Counted from the stretch's first letter, positions 9,301 to 15,984 are shown. The stretch is DNA of 20,321 bases from CAZTLE01 sp964614415 (GCA_964614415.1 CAZTLE010000060.1:1-20321), one strand, 5' to 3'. The notes: generated from the sequence alone by a model not told the origin. Translations and numbers: made by a program.

Positions 9301-9501
9301 TTTTTTAAGTCTGTCAGTATCCTGTGTTGGGGCTACTTTGTAGTGTTGAGGGCCATACACAGTTTCGGCTTTGCTCACATTCGAGTTGTCCTGTACATCG
9401 TTAATGATTACCGGGTTGCCTGTCTTTTGGGAAAACATGACGACCGGCACTGTAAACAACAGGGCAAACAAGAGAGACGAGCGTAGTAGATTCAATTTCA
9501 T
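4678..9501 (-). CDS. T9SS-secreted subtilisin-family (S8) serine protease
   Basis: 1607 aa. A clear signal peptide (1-24, ending MFSQ) is followed by a pro-region to about 130 with a charged, helical stretch (61-90). The S8 catalytic domain spans about 140-440, and its triad is visible: Asp155 in AHVWDGG, His190 in FHAQHVTGTI and Ser378 in ISGTSMASP. Asn283 in AAGNDG is the oxyanion-hole residue. The site is therefore predicted active. Next come a beta-sandwich (about 450-578), a Calx-beta domain (about 585-703), a MAM/choice-of-anchor-J-like jelly roll (about 712-882), an unassigned region (885-1045), the module shared with the propeller protein (from 1046) and a T9SS type A sorting domain (from YPNPTHN, about 1536, to RRIIRE). 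It should be an extracellular or surface endopeptidase; its substrate is unknown. It appears monocistronic, with its own promoter and a likely terminator. Confidence 0.92.
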   Translation of the reverse strand: MKLNLLRSSLLFALLFTVPVVMFSQKTGNPVIINDVQDNSNVSKAETVYGPQHYKVAPTQDTDRLKKLKREFEARYSRLKNEAEAYALLNNIPLRRYEEDGSFSELQRLATDGTPIYYSLGNANAAISTRANYLNTGGGLGLTLDGDNITAHVWDGGPTRPTHQEFDGAGGTNRVTINDGATTLNGNSFHAQHVTGTIVASGVQAAAKGMAWQADALTHDWNSDLSEATTEAANGMLLSNHSYGFRADLIPDWYFGAYIGESRDWDALMYSAPYYLMVVAAGNDGNDNSSNGAPLNGNSTYDKLSGHSTSKNNLVVANGLDANIDGSGNLISVSRNSSSSEGPTDDLRIKPDIMGNGTGVYSTFDNSDTAYASISGTSMASPNVTGSLLLLQEHYNNVHASYMRAATLKGLALHTADDAGSAGPDVEYGWGLLNAKAAAETITTADAGGNAIISELTLNQGQTYQITVQSDGVNPLLASISWTDPAGTANTGTTNLTTPVLVNDLDIRLDNGSTFTPWRLVSLPASGPPTNGTGDNIVDPFERIDISGASGQYTLTVTHKGTLSSGSQNFTLIVTGASLAPATPEISFATPTGSTTEDSNCSHTDINVPLNIGLGASANADVNFTINGTSTATTGLDFELMTPSVTFPAGSTATQNMVLRVHHDGFIESPETVVIDFTVNPNGGDASANTNADQFTFTINNDDAAPMASSTVTLYSEDFDDGSYDVTTGGNAGSTFWAVSTAGGASSTFWTIESTNTTNIAFTNDDACNCDKGNDQLITTSIDLSGAYTSATLTFDHAFADVGAEAGNVLVSTDGTNFNSVLALSNTSTNNGGGSYTTPWVNGVSVDMSSYIGQSNVQVMFLYNDGGGWAYGMAVDNILLNADINTPIQTAINSGAPDQIDIPAAGTVYTSDPTSGDVMADITNNNADDYGCVDISVSRSGTGAQSYNGSISPDLVMDKTFDITPTNVIAGSTGITFYFTLAEITGWESATGLSRNVLVAGRGNASAIAETSALTVGSFGTDITLTGSFAGLDGTFYFGTSDAFNACAGVTKTWNGANWSPAGAPGSTDSVIINGNYDTSVDGDLSACNLTVNTGMTLTVGADSFAQVENGIVVDGSLIVEHTGNLVQVENDASAINNGTINVNVTTPVLQTRDFMVMGSPMSAETRTGVYNSAFLVLQHTPANFIPHSGVPPGGTNFADDNGDFWNQFAAGPINVGEGYIVRPQSSYTDPANIAYNFTYSQGTLNNGTVNRTVVYNGVGSNPHGTPNVFSNPYPSAISATDFINANALVNEVYFWEHLTPPSSALPGAGGYNFSMDDISMYNLSGGVAAANDPGTSTEPNGTIATSQGFAIKATGAGTVSFTNAMRRTTGNNTLRSPDLEVNRAWLTVSNAQYEIKSNMLLAFNPIATEGLDPGYDTDRIATVISLYSHLEDGSEQLGIQTREAFEDGLKVPLGFATQVIADLEYTISLSDLEGAMIEEATVYLIDTELNTVTNLTQEDYTFRSGEGTFNGRFSLQFEYQVLGTGDALLDTVIMYPNPTHNLLHIKAPSVGVNTIEVHDITGRVVTTISANGEDQYTIDLSSYAPAVYFVTIHSDSGTLTRRIIRE

Positions 9502-9545
9502 AATAGTTTGGCGGCTTATGCAATTATACTTCTCGTTTATGGTGG

Positions 9546-9575
9546 TAAATTTAACATTTTATCGTTAAAAAGCAA
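9546..9575 (-). promoter_or_regulatory. Bacteroidota-type promoter of the S8 protease gene
   Basis: On the minus strand, TTG (9575-9573) is followed after exactly 19 nt by TAAATTTA (9553-9546). The latter matches seven of eight positions of the TAnnTTTG -7 element used by the Bacteroidota primary sigma factor. Transcription would start near 9540, about 40 nt before the ATG at 9501. Confidence 0.6.
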
Positions 9576-9655
9576 TTTTTGATCGATTAAATACATTAAA
9601 GTAGCTATTTTCCTACAAATGATTATTTAAAGGGAGATCAGTCACTTACAGGCAT

Positions 9656-9682
9656 AAAAAAACCGGCGAAATCGCCGGTTTT
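9656..9682 (-). terminator. Strong intrinsic terminator of the nqr operon
   Basis: CCGGCG (9663-9668) and CGCCGG (9673-9678) form a GC-rich stem with a 4-nt loop, extended by A-T pairs on both sides. On the minus strand it is followed by seven T residues (9662-9656). It starts about 20 nt after the nqrF stop codon (9702-9704) and closes the operon. Confidence 0.9.
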
Positions 9683-9701
9683 GTACTTTAATCCAAGATT
9701 G

Positions 9702-10304
9702 TTATCCTCCGAAGTCGTCGAAGCGGATGTTCTCATCCGGAATTCCGAAGTCTTCACCCATCTTTTGAACGGCCTGGTTCATAAGCGGCGGACCACAGAA
9801 ATAGAGCTCAATGTCTTCCGGGGCTTCGTGATGATTCAGATAGTTATCAATCACCACCTGGTGGATGAATCCGATGAAACCGTCTCCTTCTTCATCTTTG
9901 ATATCGCTCTTCACTTTCCAGTTATCCTCTTCAAGCGGTTCGGAAAGTGCCATGTAGAATTTGAAATTCGGGAAGTTTCTTTCCAATTCTCTGAAGTGTT
10001 CAATGTAGAACAACTCACGCTTGGAACGACCTCCATACCAATAGGTCACTGTTCTTCCGGTCTCAAGTGTCTTGAACAGGTGATACAGGTGCGAACGCAT
10101 AGGAGCCATTCCGGCACCACCACCTACGTATAGCATCTCAGCTTCCGAAGGATTTATAAAGAATTCACCGTAAGGTCCCGAAATTGTTACTTTATCTCCC
10201 GGCTTACAAGCAAATATATAGGAAGAGGCGATTCCGGGATTCACTTGCATCCATTGGTTCTTAGCGCGATCCCATGGCGGGGTGGCCACACGTACGTTAA
10301 GCAT
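9702..10304 (-). CDS. nqrF: NqrF C-terminal fragment (FAD/NADH-binding half)
   Basis: 200 codons from the ATG at 10304, which lies 21 nt beyond the premature stop and in the same frame as the upstream half. The fragment holds most of the ferredoxin-reductase-like part of NqrF. This includes the second FAD-contacting segment (GIASSYIF, GPYGEFF), the NADH-binding Gly-rich loop GGGAGMAPMRSH (fragment residues 61-72), YWYGGRSKRELFY (88-100), the CGPP motif with Cys170, and the conserved C-terminus FDDFGG. It lacks the first strands of the FAD barrel and the RxYS motif. If made at all, it would require reinitiation at this internal Met, which in intact NqrF is simply residue 236. I regard it as part of one broken or misread gene rather than a separate protein. 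Confidence 0.6.
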   Translation of the reverse strand: MLNVRVATPPWDRAKNQWMQVNPGIASSYIFACKPGDKVTISGPYGEFFINPSEAEMLYVGGGAGMAPMRSHLYHLFKTLETGRTVTYWYGGRSKRELFYIEHFRELERNFPNFKFYMALSEPLEEDNWKVKSDIKDEEGDGFIGFIHQVVIDNYLNHHEAPEDIELYFCGPPLMNQAVQKMGEDFGIPDENIRFDDFGG

Positions 10305-10325
10305 TATCTCACGCCCTTCCGCAGG

Positions 10326-11009
10326 TTAAGAAGCCATAGAATAGGCACTCTCAACAGTTTCCGTGTTCTTCATCACTAGTGGCCACAATCCGAACTTGTC
10401 CCACTCGGCCTGGAACTTATCCGGAGTGTCATGTTCTTCCGGGTGTGCTGTGATATCGATATCACTGTATTTTATTTCACAAGGTGGGATCTCGATCTGG
10501 ATGTAACCACCTGCTTTGTAATTCATGTCTTCAGGGATCTCCACTACAAATTCCTTGATAAAAGAGGCCACGTTGTAGTTTCTTACTACGGTAGCTTCCC
10601 ATTTCTTAATTCCGAAGACCTCTTCAGGAATATGAATATTCATGTCCTGCTTCACCTTCACCTGACACGCCAACCGGGCACCGGACTGGAGCTCTTTTCG
10701 CGTAAAGTGAGGTGTTTCCGTAGGAAGGGCTTCTCCTCCCCCTTCAAGAACATGACATTCACACTGAATACAGGTACCTCCACCTCCACAAGCGGAAGGA
10801 AGAAAAACCTTTTGGTTACCAAGTGTTGAGAGCAACGTACCTCCTGATGGTACTTCAATTACTTTTTCATCATTGATCGTGATCTTCACAGGTCCGGAAG
10901 GAGACAGCTTCTCCTTGGTGAATATGAGAAGTGCAACCAATGCCAGTACAAGTACCAGGAATGCTACTACGGTAGCGGCGACAACGCCAAGTGTGCTTGC
11001 TAAAAACAT
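10326..11009 (-). CDS. nqrF: NqrF N-terminal fragment (membrane anchor and 2Fe-2S domain)
   Basis: 227 codons, starting 1 nt after the nqrE stop codon. Residues about 4-30 form the single transmembrane anchor of NqrF. A plant-type ferredoxin domain follows, with the 2Fe-2S ligands Cys74, Cys80, Cys83 (ACGGGGTCIQC) and Cys115 (RLACQV). The start of the FAD-binding barrel (about 136-227) ends abruptly at SAYSMAS. In intact NqrF electrons go from NADH to FAD to this 2Fe-2S centre and then into the membrane subunits. The fragment keeps the iron-sulfur centre but has no complete flavin or NADH site. Ser221 replaces the Arg expected in RxYS. Confidence 0.75.
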   Translation of the reverse strand: MFLASTLGVVAATVVAFLVLVLALVALLIFTKEKLSPSGPVKITINDEKVIEVPSGGTLLSTLGNQKVFLPSACGGGGTCIQCECHVLEGGGEALPTETPHFTRKELQSGARLACQVKVKQDMNIHIPEEVFGIKKWEATVVRNYNVASFIKEFVVEIPEDMNYKAGGYIQIEIPPCEIKYSDIDITAHPEEHDTPDKFQAEWDKFGLWPLVMKNTETVESAYSMAS

Positions 11010-11010
11010 A

Positions 11011-11745
11011 CTACTGATTCGTTATTTCTGAATTATCCACTGCGTCTTTGGCAGTTTCTGCTATATCTTTCTTAAAGTCTTCTGCTTGAAACGCGGCTTC
11101 AACACCCGGTTTCTTTTCCTCTTCGTCACCTCCGGTCAACATTCCTCCGAAACTCATGAAACCGATCGCCATAAGCCCGGTAATGATGAAGGTGATCCCC
11201 AATCCACGAAGGGGTGCAGGAACGTTTGAATATCTGATCTTCTCCCGAATGGCGGCAATGGCTACAATGGCCAGGAACCACCCAATTCCGGAACTGAATC
11301 CATAGTTAAGGGCCAGGGTCGCTGTTTCGATCTCTCTGGACTGCATGAACAGGGATCCACCAAGGATCGCACAGTTCACCGCAATAAGCGGCAGGAAAAT
11401 ACCCAGTGAGTTATACAGGGATGGCGAGAATTTCTCCACTACAATCTCCACTAGCTGTACCATGGTTGCAATAGTTGCAATGAACATGATGAAGGAAAGG
11501 AAGCTCAGGTCGTAATCGGCAAACTGAGGGCCTAACCAGCTAAGTGCGCCTTCCTGCAGGATGTAATTATCCAGGAACCAGTTAAGGGGTACGGTAATGG
11601 TCAGTACGAAGATTACCGCGGCACCAAGTCCCACAGCAGTACTTACTTTCTTAGACACGGCAAGGTACGAGCACATCCCAAGGAAGTAGGCAAATACCAT
11701 GTTGTCTACGAAGATCGACTTAAAAAATAACTCTAAATGTTCCAT
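11011..11745 (-). CDS. nqrE: Na+-translocating NADH:quinone reductase subunit E
   Basis: 244 aa integral membrane protein, recognised from its N-terminus (MEHLELFFKSIFVDNMVFAYFLGMC) and from GIFLPLIAVNCAILGG. Six hydrophobic helices are visible. Cys25 and Cys125 correspond to the conserved cysteines that, together with those of NqrD, hold an intramembrane 2Fe-2S cluster between NADH-side and quinone-side cofactors. The protein is longer than the approximately 200 aa of proteobacterial NqrE because of a charged C-terminal tail (about 206-244), which I believe is common in Bacteroidota. It is followed at once by nqrF, but is separated from nqrD by an unusual 89-nt spacer. Confidence 0.97.
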   Translation of the reverse strand: MEHLELFFKSIFVDNMVFAYFLGMCSYLAVSKKVSTAVGLGAAVIFVLTITVPLNWFLDNYILQEGALSWLGPQFADYDLSFLSFIMFIATIATMVQLVEIVVEKFSPSLYNSLGIFLPLIAVNCAILGGSLFMQSREIETATLALNYGFSSGIGWFLAIVAIAAIREKIRYSNVPAPLRGLGITFIITGLMAIGFMSFGGMLTGGDEEEKKPGVEAAFQAEDFKKDIAETAKDAVDNSEITNQ

Positions 11746-11759
11746 ATTCTGTTAGTAGT

Positions 11760-11832
11760 GAGTAGTGAGATGTTAGATATGAGTTTGCTTGCGAGTGACT
11801 TTCTCAATACTCATATCTCACTGCTCATATCT
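11760..11832. repeat. Imperfect palindrome between nqrD and nqrE
   Basis: The left arm (about 11760-11784) and right arm (about 11809-11826) are inverted copies of GAGYAGTGAGAT plus ATGAGT. The left arm has an extra 7 nt. The loop (about 24 nt) is poorly structured, and a partial further copy of GATATGAG continues to 11832, directly beside the nqrD stop codon. The motif is built from short GATATGAG/AGTGAG units. It could fold in the operon mRNA between nqrD and nqrE and affect mRNA stability, translation or partial termination. It could also be a dispersed intergenic repeat. No T-run follows it, so it is not a standard terminator. Confidence 0.65.
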
Positions 11833-11834
11833 TT

Positions 11835-12482
11835 TTAATGTTCTTCGATTAATGCTTTATTTCTGCTGCGCTGTACCCAGATTATGATCCCCACTACAAT
11901 GAGGGCCATGGGAGGCAGTACCATGAATCCGTTGTTCTCGTATCCAATGGCGTACAGTCCGGTCTTCTCTACCGAATCTCCTAATACCGTAATCCCGAAT
12001 AAGGTACCCGAGCCAAGTAGTTCTCTGAAAAATCCAACCATAATCAAAATGATCCCGTATCCGAAGGCATTTCCTATACCATCGAGGAAAGATCGCCATG
12101 GGCTGTTACCCAATGCAAAGGCTTCAAAACGCCCCATAATGATACAGTTGGTAATTATAAGTCCAATGAATACCGAAAGTTCTTTACTCAAGGAGTACGC
12201 AAAGACTTTGAGTACCTGATCCACAATAATCACCAGCGTAGCAACTACGATAAGTTGCACGATGATACGTATCTTGGAAGGAATAAGGTTTCGCAACAAT
12301 GAAATCACTACGTTTCCAACGCCCATTACGAAAATAACCGATATGGCCATTACAATAGATGGCTTCAGCTGAGCCGTAATCGCCAGGGCCGAACAAATTC
12401 CCAGTACCTGAATGGTAATAGGGTTATTGTCCGCCAGGGGATCTAAAATAAGTTTACTGTCTTTTTTTGATAATAATCCCAT
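11835..12482 (-). CDS. nqrD: Na+-translocating NADH:quinone reductase subunit D
   Basis: 215 aa, about the usual length, with six hydrophobic helices. NqrD and NqrE are homologous and sit as an inverted pair in the membrane. Cys30 (VLGICSALA) and Cys113 (TNCIIMGRFEAFA) match the cysteines that share the intramembrane 2Fe-2S cluster with NqrE. The motif GRFEAFALGNSPWRSFLDGIG and FFRELLGSGTLFG are typical of the family. It starts 5 nt after nqrC and is therefore in the same operon. No internal anomaly is seen. Confidence 0.97.
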   Translation of the reverse strand: MGLLSKKDSKLILDPLADNNPITIQVLGICSALAITAQLKPSIVMAISVIFVMGVGNVVISLLRNLIPSKIRIIVQLIVVATLVIIVDQVLKVFAYSLSKELSVFIGLIITNCIIMGRFEAFALGNSPWRSFLDGIGNAFGYGIILIMVGFFRELLGSGTLFGITVLGDSVEKTGLYAIGYENNGFMVLPPMALIVVGIIIWVQRSRNKALIEEH

Positions 12483-12487
12483 GTTGC

Positions 12488-13240
12488 TTACTGATTTAAG
12501 GATTTGAAGTAGTCTACGTACAACCGAAGGTCTTTTTTCAACATTGCGCTAATTCCATCACCTGTAATGGTGGCACCGGCCAACGCATCTACCTCATTAT
12601 CGTCTTTAATAAGGTTCTTTGGATCGTTATTTCCTTTCGCCACTTTAATAGATGTAAACGTTCCATCCACCAGGAACGATTCCCCGGCAAAATCATCCAT
12701 AAAATAGCGTTGTTTGATCTCGGCACCCAGACCAGGGGTTTCGGCCTTATGATCAAAGAACACACCCTGAACGGTCATGTTCTTATCCATTGCGACAAAG
12801 CCCCAGATGGCATCCCAAAGTCCTTTACCACGAACGGGAACTACATAAATCTCTTTTCCGTCCTTCTCTCCAATGAACACCGGAAGCTTTCTATCATAGT
12901 CGGGATCCTTCGCCTTATTCTGTTCTTTCTTAACATCAATCAAAAAAGCCTGATCATCTTCGGTTATGTTATCACCCTGGATTACGATCTGCTTTGTGAT
13001 GTACTTCTTAAATTCAGCTTCCACAACATCGGTGGTGATGAATTCAACGCTACTCCCCTCCTCTTCGTTATTGTGAATGCCCATGGCATACAAAATATTC
13101 TGTTGTTTCTCAAAGCGCTCATTGGCTTTGATGTAGGGTTTCGCCTGCATGGCTATAAAGGAAAGCAGCGAACCAACTACGATCACCATTCCTATAGCAA
13201 ACAATACGGTATAACTATTCTTTTCAGTGTTAATCGCCAT
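12488..13240 (-). CDS. nqrC: Na+-translocating NADH:quinone reductase subunit C
   Basis: 250 aa. One transmembrane helix (about 11-31) anchors a periplasmic FMN-binding domain. The motif LAGATIT (220-226) is the flavinylation site, in which FMN is joined through a phosphoester to Thr224. GLWDAIWGFVA (140-150) and ETPGLGAEI (167-175) are further conserved segments of the FMN-binding fold. In the complex this flavin takes part in transfer toward NqrB and quinone, coupled to Na+ export. FMN attachment needs an ApbE flavin transferase, which is not encoded in this window. The gene lies 2 nt from nqrB and 5 nt from nqrD. Confidence 0.97.
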   Translation of the reverse strand: MAINTEKNSYTVLFAIGMVIVVGSLLSFIAMQAKPYIKANERFEKQQNILYAMGIHNNEEEGSSVEFITTDVVEAEFKKYITKQIVIQGDNITEDDQAFLIDVKKEQNKAKDPDYDRKLPVFIGEKDGKEIYVVPVRGKGLWDAIWGFVAMDKNMTVQGVFFDHKAETPGLGAEIKQRYFMDDFAGESFLVDGTFTSIKVAKGNNDPKNLIKDDNEVDALAGATITGDGISAMLKKDLRLYVDYFKSLNQ

Positions 13241-13242
13241 AA

Positions 13243-14520
13243 TTATGCGGTTTTAACTTTAAGTCGCTTATTTCTTCTCTTAATGTTGCCTTCCAACACG
13301 TAGTGGTCAATGGTCGGTGCAAACACATTCATGAGCAGGATAGCCAGCATCACTCCTTCCGGGTAAGCCGGGTTGAATACACGAATGAGTACCGAGATAA
13401 ATCCGATAAGGAATCCGTAGATCCATTTTCCTTTATTGGTCTGCGAGGCAGTCACCGGATCGGTCGCCATATAGACAATACCGAAGGCGAGTCCTCCTAT
13501 GATAAGATGCTGCCAGAAGACCGTGCTCATTAATCCGTGGAACTTACTGGATTCGGTAATCCAGCCCAAATCCACAATTCCGTTGAACAAAAAGCCCATG
13601 GCCAGTGCACCAGCAACAGCGGACACCATGATACGCCAGCTTCCTATCTTGGTAAAGATTAGGAAGAGTGCACCAATGAGTATCAACAGGGTTGATGTTT
13701 CTCCTACCGATCCGGGAATAAATCCGAAGAACATATCCTGGATCGAGAACAATTCGTTCGCACGTTCACCGTAGGTGGTCATTGTCCCGGCCACATCGAG
13801 TTCCTGTCCGTATTTGGCATAATATCCTAAAACCGTTTCCCCGGTAATAGCATCTACTCCCTGCTCTCCGGCAAGAATCGCCTTATCACGGGCTACCGCA
13901 TCTGCTACCCATACCTTATCCCCTGTCATCCACGTAGGATAAGCGAAGAATAAGAAAGCACGGATAGTAAGTGCCGGGTTGAGAATGTTCATTCCGGTTC
14001 CTCCGAATACTTCTTTTCCGATCACCACTCCAAAGATGACAGCTATCGTAAGCATCCATAGCGGGGTATCCACAGGCACGATAAGTGGCACCAGCATTCC
14101 GGTAACGAGGTATCCCTCTTCCACTTCATGTCCTTTGATCACAGCGAAGATGAACTCTACTATAAGACCTACTCCGTATGAAACGATCACAAGAGGAAGG
14201 ATCTTCCAGGCACCTACTTCAAAATTGGCCCAGTTCCAGAACTCACCGCTAAAAAAGCCGGAAGAAACCGCCGCGCCTTCGCCGGTTGCCAGGTAGTGCT
14301 GATATCCTGCGTTAAAGATCCCGAAGATCAGACAGGGAACCAGCGCCATGATCACTGTATTCATAGTACGTTTCAGGTCATCTCCCGCACGTATGTGACC
14401 CCCGGAATGGGTTGTCTCATTTGGAGTATACAAGAACGTATGCAAGGCATTGAAAGCCGGGGCCATCTTCTTGCCCTTGTACTTTTCTTTTAGATTGTGT
14501 AAGCTTTTCTTCAATCCCAT
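13243..14520 (-). CDS. nqrB: Na+-translocating NADH:quinone reductase subunit B
   Basis: 425 aa polytopic membrane protein, the core of the Na+ channel and the quinone site of the complex. Long hydrophobic helices start at about residue 54, after a cytoplasmic N-terminal segment. IPGSVGETSTL (268-278) contains the covalent FMN site, with Thr275 the expected attachment residue. GKEVFGGTGMNILNPALTIRAFLFFAYP (168-195) and ATDPVTA are also typical. It is slightly longer than many proteobacterial homologues because of an extra loop at about 200-260. It starts 4 nt after nqrA ends and is followed by nqrC after 2 nt. Confidence 0.97.
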   Translation of the reverse strand: MGLKKSLHNLKEKYKGKKMAPAFNALHTFLYTPNETTHSGGHIRAGDDLKRTMNTVIMALVPCLIFGIFNAGYQHYLATGEGAAVSSGFFSGEFWNWANFEVGAWKILPLVIVSYGVGLIVEFIFAVIKGHEVEEGYLVTGMLVPLIVPVDTPLWMLTIAVIFGVVIGKEVFGGTGMNILNPALTIRAFLFFAYPTWMTGDKVWVADAVARDKAILAGEQGVDAITGETVLGYYAKYGQELDVAGTMTTYGERANELFSIQDMFFGFIPGSVGETSTLLILIGALFLIFTKIGSWRIMVSAVAGALAMGFLFNGIVDLGWITESSKFHGLMSTVFWQHLIIGGLAFGIVYMATDPVTASQTNKGKWIYGFLIGFISVLIRVFNPAYPEGVMLAILLMNVFAPTIDHYVLEGNIKRRNKRLKVKTA

Positions 14521-14524
14521 AGCG

Positions 14525-15877
14525 TTATCCTATTTCTTTATACATGAGGTCCAATCCGTCTCGAATGATCTGCTGATGCGGTTGTTTGGACACACAAACA
14601 AATTCGGTCAATGAAAAATCTTCCGGAGCTACTTCATACATTCCAAGGGCTTCCATGGCATCCAGGTCCTGTACCATACAGGCCTTGAGTATCTGCATGG
14701 GGTAGATATCCATAGGGAATACTTCTTCATAGCTTCCGGTCACTACGAACGCGCGGTGTTCTCCATTGGTGTTCGTATTGAGAGCAAATCGTTTCTTTGG
14801 CATCAACCATGAAAACGTGAGTGCTCTGGAAGTTGATACTTTGTTGAACAACGGTTTGTTCCATCCAAAGAGGTCATAGTCATTCCCTTCCGGAATAACG
14901 GAAACCGTGGTATCATAATATCCTAAGTGCTGCTTTGGAGAAATCTTGGTACCGGTAAGCACCGTTCCGCTGATAACCCGAACGTTTTCCTCATTCAATC
15001 CTGCATCGTAGACAAAGGTGGACACCTCTGCTCCAACTCGCGTATTGTAGTATTTCGGATTCTTAACGGAAGACCCGGACAAGGCGATCACGCGATCGGC
15101 CCTGAACTTTCCGGTGAGCAACAACTTACCGATGATAACAAGATCCTCTGCTGCCACCGTCCAAACAGTCTCTCCTTTATTAACGGGACCGATCTTTGCA
15201 ATTTGCGTCCCAACATTCCCGGCTGGATGAGGTCCTGAAATTCGATGTACCGTGATGTCTTTCAATCCGCCTAACGGACTGTTGGATTTCTTCCCTACGG
15301 AAACATGCACAGCGCCAGTAGTCATTTTGCTGAGCGCCGTAACCGCTGCCTGAAGTTCGGCTTCCTTCCCGGCAAGGGTGAAATCCAGATCGGCCGCAAG
15401 TGGAGCGGTTGTGTACCCGGACACAAAAATGTCTCTGGGAGTTACCCCGGGATTGGCAATAACGTCATACGGGCGCTGCTTGATGAACGGCCAGCAACCG
15501 GATGCCAACAAATGCTCTGTTAATTCTTCGCCACTCATAGATCCCGGATCTTTACTTCCGAAATCCTTAAAAGTGTCTTCGCTTTCGGCCTCAATTAAAA
15601 TGCGGGTAATAACCCGCTTTGCTCCTCGTTCAATAGCCGTAAGTGTACCGCTTACAGGTGACACAAATTTCATGGCTTCGTTTGATTTTGAGTGAAAAAT
15701 GGTGTCGCCGGCCTGTAGTTTGGCCCCTTCTTTTACAACCATTTTCGGGATAATGAGGTGAAAATCAGAAGGTCTTATCGCGAAGGTCCTGGATCGCGGC
15801 GCATTCGAAAGGTTTTTTTCGGCTTCGCCTTGTAATCGTATGGAAAGACCTCTTCTAATCGTAATGTCTTTTGACAT
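14525..15877 (-). CDS. nqrA: Na+-translocating NADH:quinone reductase subunit A
   Basis: 450 aa, no signal peptide and no transmembrane helix, matching the cytoplasmic peripheral subunit NqrA, which associates with NqrB and has been implicated in quinone binding. Family features include the N-terminal ITIRRGLSIRLQGEAE, the barrel-sandwich segment VKEGAKLQAGDTIFHSK (about 48-64), GCWPFIKQRPYD, the segment around PLGGLKDITVHRISGPHPAGNVGTQI, and the C-terminal PMDIYPMQILKACMVQDLDAMEALGMYEV. It is the first gene of the operon, 76 nt from an exact -7 promoter element. It contains no breaks. Confidence 0.97.
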   Translation of the reverse strand: MSKDITIRRGLSIRLQGEAEKNLSNAPRSRTFAIRPSDFHLIIPKMVVKEGAKLQAGDTIFHSKSNEAMKFVSPVSGTLTAIERGAKRVITRILIEAESEDTFKDFGSKDPGSMSGEELTEHLLASGCWPFIKQRPYDVIANPGVTPRDIFVSGYTTAPLAADLDFTLAGKEAELQAAVTALSKMTTGAVHVSVGKKSNSPLGGLKDITVHRISGPHPAGNVGTQIAKIGPVNKGETVWTVAAEDLVIIGKLLLTGKFRADRVIALSGSSVKNPKYYNTRVGAEVSTFVYDAGLNEENVRVISGTVLTGTKISPKQHLGYYDTTVSVIPEGNDYDLFGWNKPLFNKVSTSRALTFSWLMPKKRFALNTNTNGEHRAFVVTGSYEEVFPMDIYPMQILKACMVQDLDAMEALGMYEVAPEDFSLTEFVCVSKQPHQQIIRDGLDLMYKEIG

Positions 15878-15952
15878 AGGATACTTGTGTTAAAGTTCTC
15901 TTTCTGATCCCCTTATAACAACCTCAGGGATACGGTACCCAAAACGGGTTTG

Positions 15953-15984
15953 CAAATTTAAGAATAATTGAAACCAACACACAA
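15953..15984 (-). promoter_or_regulatory. Bacteroidota-type promoter of the nqr operon
   Basis: On the minus strand, TAAATTTG (15960-15953) matches the TAnnTTTG -7 element at all fixed positions. TTG (15984-15982) lies 21 nt upstream. Transcription would begin near 15947, leaving an mRNA leader of about 70 nt before the nqrA ATG at 15877. The leader contains a small hairpin, ACCC-GTTTT-GGGT. I see no known riboswitch in it. Confidence 0.65.

Larger units (their letters stand above)
9702..11009 (-). pseudogene. nqrF: nqrF, full frame interrupted by one in-frame stop
   Basis: The ATG at 11009 and the TAA at 9702-9704 bound a single frame of 436 codons, close to the normal length of NqrF, with no frameshift. 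Codon 228 (10328-10326) is TAA. Protein homology continues straight through it in the same frame: AYSMAS, stop, PAEGREIMLNVRVATPP. Flavobacterial NqrF proteins, as I recall them, read AYSMASYPAEG here, so a conserved Tyr codon appears to have become a stop. Codon 221 is Ser (AGT) where the FAD-binding RxYS motif has Arg. NqrF is the NADH-oxidising FAD and 2Fe-2S subunit of the Na+ pump, so a true break should disable the enzyme. The five other subunits look intact, so a sequencing or assembly error, or a very recent mutation, is as likely as a stable loss. Confidence 0.75.

Noticed and set aside
342..9501. A defence or toxin system made of the protease and propeller proteins
   Set aside because: Both are T9SS-exported proteins with separate transcription signals. 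There is no immunity gene, sensor or nuclease nearby, so secreted degradation or adhesion is the simpler reading.
10326..10328. Stop codon recoding (selenocysteine or pyrrolysine) in nqrF
   Set aside because: The codon is UAA, not UGA or UAG. The expected residue is Tyr, and no insertion element or tRNA evidence is seen. Mutation or sequence error is simpler.
15878..15952. Possible riboswitch in the nqrA leader
   Set aside because: The leader is only about 70 nt long, and apart from a 4-bp hairpin I see no conserved riboswitch core such as those for FMN or Na+. A covariance-model search would be needed to claim one.
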